Part shown: in pieces, positions 23,312 to 25,029 of the stretch | How positions within the stretch are numbered: position 1 is the stretch's first letter | Layout: the number at the start of each line of letters is the position of its first letter | Assembly: GCA_002311915.1 (NCBI GenBank) | Contig: DCAF01000026.1 | Coordinates: forward strand, 3,367 to 28,395 | Direction: 5' to 3' | From: Sulfurovum sp. UBA1140 | GTDB taxonomy: Bacteria; Campylobacterota; Campylobacteria; Campylobacterales; Sulfurovaceae | Length of the DNA stretch: 25,029 nucleotides | Notes under the pieces: generated by a model | The model's database searches: none | What the model was told of the DNA's origin: nothing | Seen by the model: only the letters and a program-made list of their open reading frames with translations | Position numbers and translations under genes: made by a program

Positions 23312-24826
23312 CTACTCAAAAATTTCCATCAACTCCTCTTTATCAATCTTATGTTTCCCTCCTCGATATAGGTTCTCTTCTAGTCGATTAAGGGCATGGG
23401 CAATAACTGGGTTCTTTTTGGCATAAGGGAGTAGAATGTCAAATAAATCTCGGTCATTTTTTGCTTTTTTAATCGCTTTGACTTTGTCGTGTTCTTGTTT
23501 ACTTACTCGATTTTTTAAGCGATAGAATGCATAAGTGACTCCTACCCCTAAGAGTAACCCCATAAGTAAAAATAGATACTTTATGTAGGCATTTTCTTTT
23601 TCAATAATTATTTTAACTTTGCCTTTTTCTTGTGGTTCTTGGGCTTGAATAATGGTGGTGGGACTAACCTCGATAGATGAAGCTTTAGCCACTCCTTGTA
23701 CACCACCGATAACATTAATATCTATAGCCTTGGTTTGTATGGTTTTAACCTGCTTGGTTGCTTTGTCAAAATACTCTAGTGTTAAAGAGGGAATGGTAAA
23801 GTTTTGGTCACCTATCATGGCTATTTTTTGGATGAATTCACCTTGATGAATATTGTGTACCAATTTTGATGATATTTGGGGCTCGTCAGCATAGATAATG
23901 GTGTTGTTAATTCTTATATCAAACTTTTTTATATCATCAATATTTCCTTCACCCTTAATACTTATGGTTAAATTTACGGGTCTATTGGCTTTGACTTCTT
24001 GTTTGTCTATATGGGCTTCTATTTGATAATTTCCATAAAGCTCTAAGCCATTAGGCAGAGGGTTAACCTGTAGGCTTGGCTCATTTGAAAAGACCTTTTG
24101 CCAACTAAGTTGTCGGGTTAATGAAGCAAAAAAGGGGTCATTAAAGAAGGGGTCGTTGCCTCTTCTTCTGTTCACACTTTTCCCCACCAGTGCTTCGATA
24201 GCAGGAATGGTAAATGCTCCTGACTTTTGGGGAAAAATTAGATAATGAATCTTCTGAAAAACATAATCCCCCTCTCGACCCTCTTCGACTTTTTCTATTT
24301 TTTTTACCCAAAAATTTTCAAGTTCTGGCTCTCCTAATTGGAGTTTTTCGGCACGGGCATTAATTTTTCGTTTAAAGGTGATGGTTAAATCAACCCCTTC
24401 TCCTACATAGGCTTCTTGTTTATCAAGGCTCATCTCTAATACAAAATCAGCACCATCTTGACTGGCTTTTGGTTTTACTACCGAGACCTCTATGGTTTTG
24501 GTCTGATAGGATTTTCCATCAGCCATTACACTGAAAGAGGGGATGGTTAACGAAATCTCAGGTCTAAAACTGTAGGTTTTTGAGGTGGTTCGGGTTATAT
24601 CACCATTAATGATATTAGTAGATTGAGAAGAGGATGTTCCTATAATATAATTCTCCTCTATTTCGTCTATTTGGGGGAAGGTTATATCTTGTCCATCGGC
24701 AGTAATAATAAAATTAACCGTATCCCCTTTATAAATGCTGGGTGAACTGACCGATACTTTGACCTCTGCAATACTGTTTATGGTTAAAAAAAGTATTAAA
24801 AATATTTTACCAAGGGTTTGTTTCAT
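23312..24826 (-). CDS. batD: BatD family protein (oxygen tolerance)
   Basis: A 504-residue membrane-anchored protein. An N-terminal signal (about 1-20, KQTLGKIFLILFLTINSIA) is followed by a large periplasmic part of repeated beta-sandwich domains: VKVSVSSPSIYKGDTVNFII near 24-43, then LEMSLDKQEAYVGEGVDLTI and IEAHIDKQEVKANRPVNLTI, each with the K-x-x-x-Y-x-G-E pattern of the BatD repeat. One transmembrane helix lies near 415-436 and a cytoplasmic tail of about 68 residues ends the protein. Bat operons (BatA-E with MoxR) are linked to stress and oxygen tolerance in Bacteroides, though the mechanism is unclear. The start overlaps the end of the batC-like gene by 20 bases, with AAAGGAG upstream. 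Confidence 0.88.
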   Translation of the reverse strand: MKQTLGKIFLILFLTINSIAEVKVSVSSPSIYKGDTVNFIITADGQDITFPQIDEIEENYIIGTSSSQSTNIINGDITRTTSKTYSFRPEISLTIPSFSVMADGKSYQTKTIEVSVVKPKASQDGADFVLEMSLDKQEAYVGEGVDLTITFKRKINARAEKLQLGEPELENFWVKKIEKVEEGREGDYVFQKIHYLIFPQKSGAFTIPAIEALVGKSVNRRRGNDPFFNDPFFASLTRQLSWQKVFSNEPSLQVNPLPNGLELYGNYQIEAHIDKQEVKANRPVNLTISIKGEGNIDDIKKFDIRINNTIIYADEPQISSKLVHNIHQGEFIQKIAMIGDQNFTIPSLTLEYFDKATKQVKTIQTKAIDINVIGGVQGVAKASSIEVSPTTIIQAQEPQEKGKVKIIIEKENAYIKYLFLLMGLLLGVGVTYAFYRLKNRVSKQEHDKVKAIKKAKNDRDLFDILLPYAKKNPVIAHALNRLEENLYRGGKHKIDKEELMEIFE

Positions 24827-25029
24827 TCTGTTTGTCTCCTTTATTTAGTGGTATCATCAAGGTATTAATCCCTCGTTGGTTGAGCATTTTTTGCCATTTC
24901 CGCTCTTCCATATTGCTTATTGGGGGTTGGGTTTGATTTTGTTCATCCATCTTGGTATCTTCTTTTTTAGCCTCTTCCTCTTTACTTTTATTGTCTTTTT
25001 CTGATTTTTTATCCTCTTTCTGTTTATCT
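24807..25029 (-). CDS. BatC-like protein, C-terminal end only
   Basis: On the minus strand, 73 codons are open from the right window edge to TAA at 24809-24807. The visible part starts as a Lys/Glu/Asp-rich linker (DKQKEDKKSEKDNK), then gives NMEERKWQKMLNQRGINTLM and ends NPW. The W-x-K-x-L...LM-x-P-L ending is typical of BatC or BatB/C fusions, whose TPR repeats would lie beyond the window. It overlaps the batD start by 20 bases in another frame, which suggests translational coupling and supports the Bat identity of both genes. Confidence 0.75.
   Translation of the reverse strand, partial: DKQKEDKKSEKDNKSKEEEAKKEDTKMDEQNQTQPPISNMEERKWQKMLNQRGINTLMIPLNKGDKQNETNPW

Noticed and set aside
23194..23391. 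65-codon plus-strand frame overlapping the end of batD
   Set aside because: It runs into batD on the opposite strand, has AT-driven composition and shows no conserved motif; most likely chance.

Overview
The window looks like a chromosomal segment of a free-living campylobacterote (epsilonproteobacterium), most likely of the Sulfurovum/Sulfurimonas kind. The reasons are AT-rich DNA, promoters with a clear TATAAT box and a poor -35, an sdhA-sdhB-sdhE (CCG-domain) fumarate reductase/succinate dehydrogenase operon, a DUF5644-like gene beside it, and short ThiL and YrdC-type proteins. The genus is inference from gene content and family resemblance. I see no rRNA, tRNA, CRISPR array, insertion sequence or prophage.

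Layout. 1-1569 (minus): the left-truncated gene of an M48 lipoprotein protease, translationally coupled to a small cold-shock-like protein, preceded by a lipoprotein gene with its own terminator. 1748-2868 (plus): a helix-turn-helix regulator and a lipoprotein in one transcript. 2984-7385 (minus): trpB, pepA, a VanZ-like gene, ychF and a tiny cysteine-rich protein, closely packed. 7471-8916 (minus): selO. 9017-12721 (plus): carB, then a short Sua5/YrdC-like gene that follows it in the same frame. 12733-17570 (minus): sdhA-sdhB-sdhE, a terminator, then a 351-residue protein that reads as a fusion of SdhB-like and CCG-like domains from which nearly all cluster cysteines have gone. 17706-21351 (plus): thiL, an AT-rich coiled-coil gene, a YqiK-type flotillin and its YqiJ partner. 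21348-21675 (minus): a decayed hrpB helicase relic between two copies of a short repeat. 21833-23107 (plus): a DEAD-box RNA helicase whose conserved N-terminus has no ATG, GTG or TTG start. 23312-25029 (minus): batD and the end of a batC-like gene.

How the genes fit together. Most are core metabolism and housekeeping: arginine/pyrimidine carbamoyl phosphate, tryptophan, thiamine, the succinate/fumarate step, tRNA t6A modification, ribosome-associated GTPase, and aminopeptidase. Envelope functions (M48, SPFH/YqiJ, Bat) lie at the edges.

The most interesting items are the cysteine-stripped SdhB/SdhE-like fusion next to the operon it resembles, the missing start codon of the DEAD-box gene, the hrpB relic with its flanking repeat, the in-frame carB stop/TTG junction, and a set of mutually exclusive hairpins at 23107-23182.
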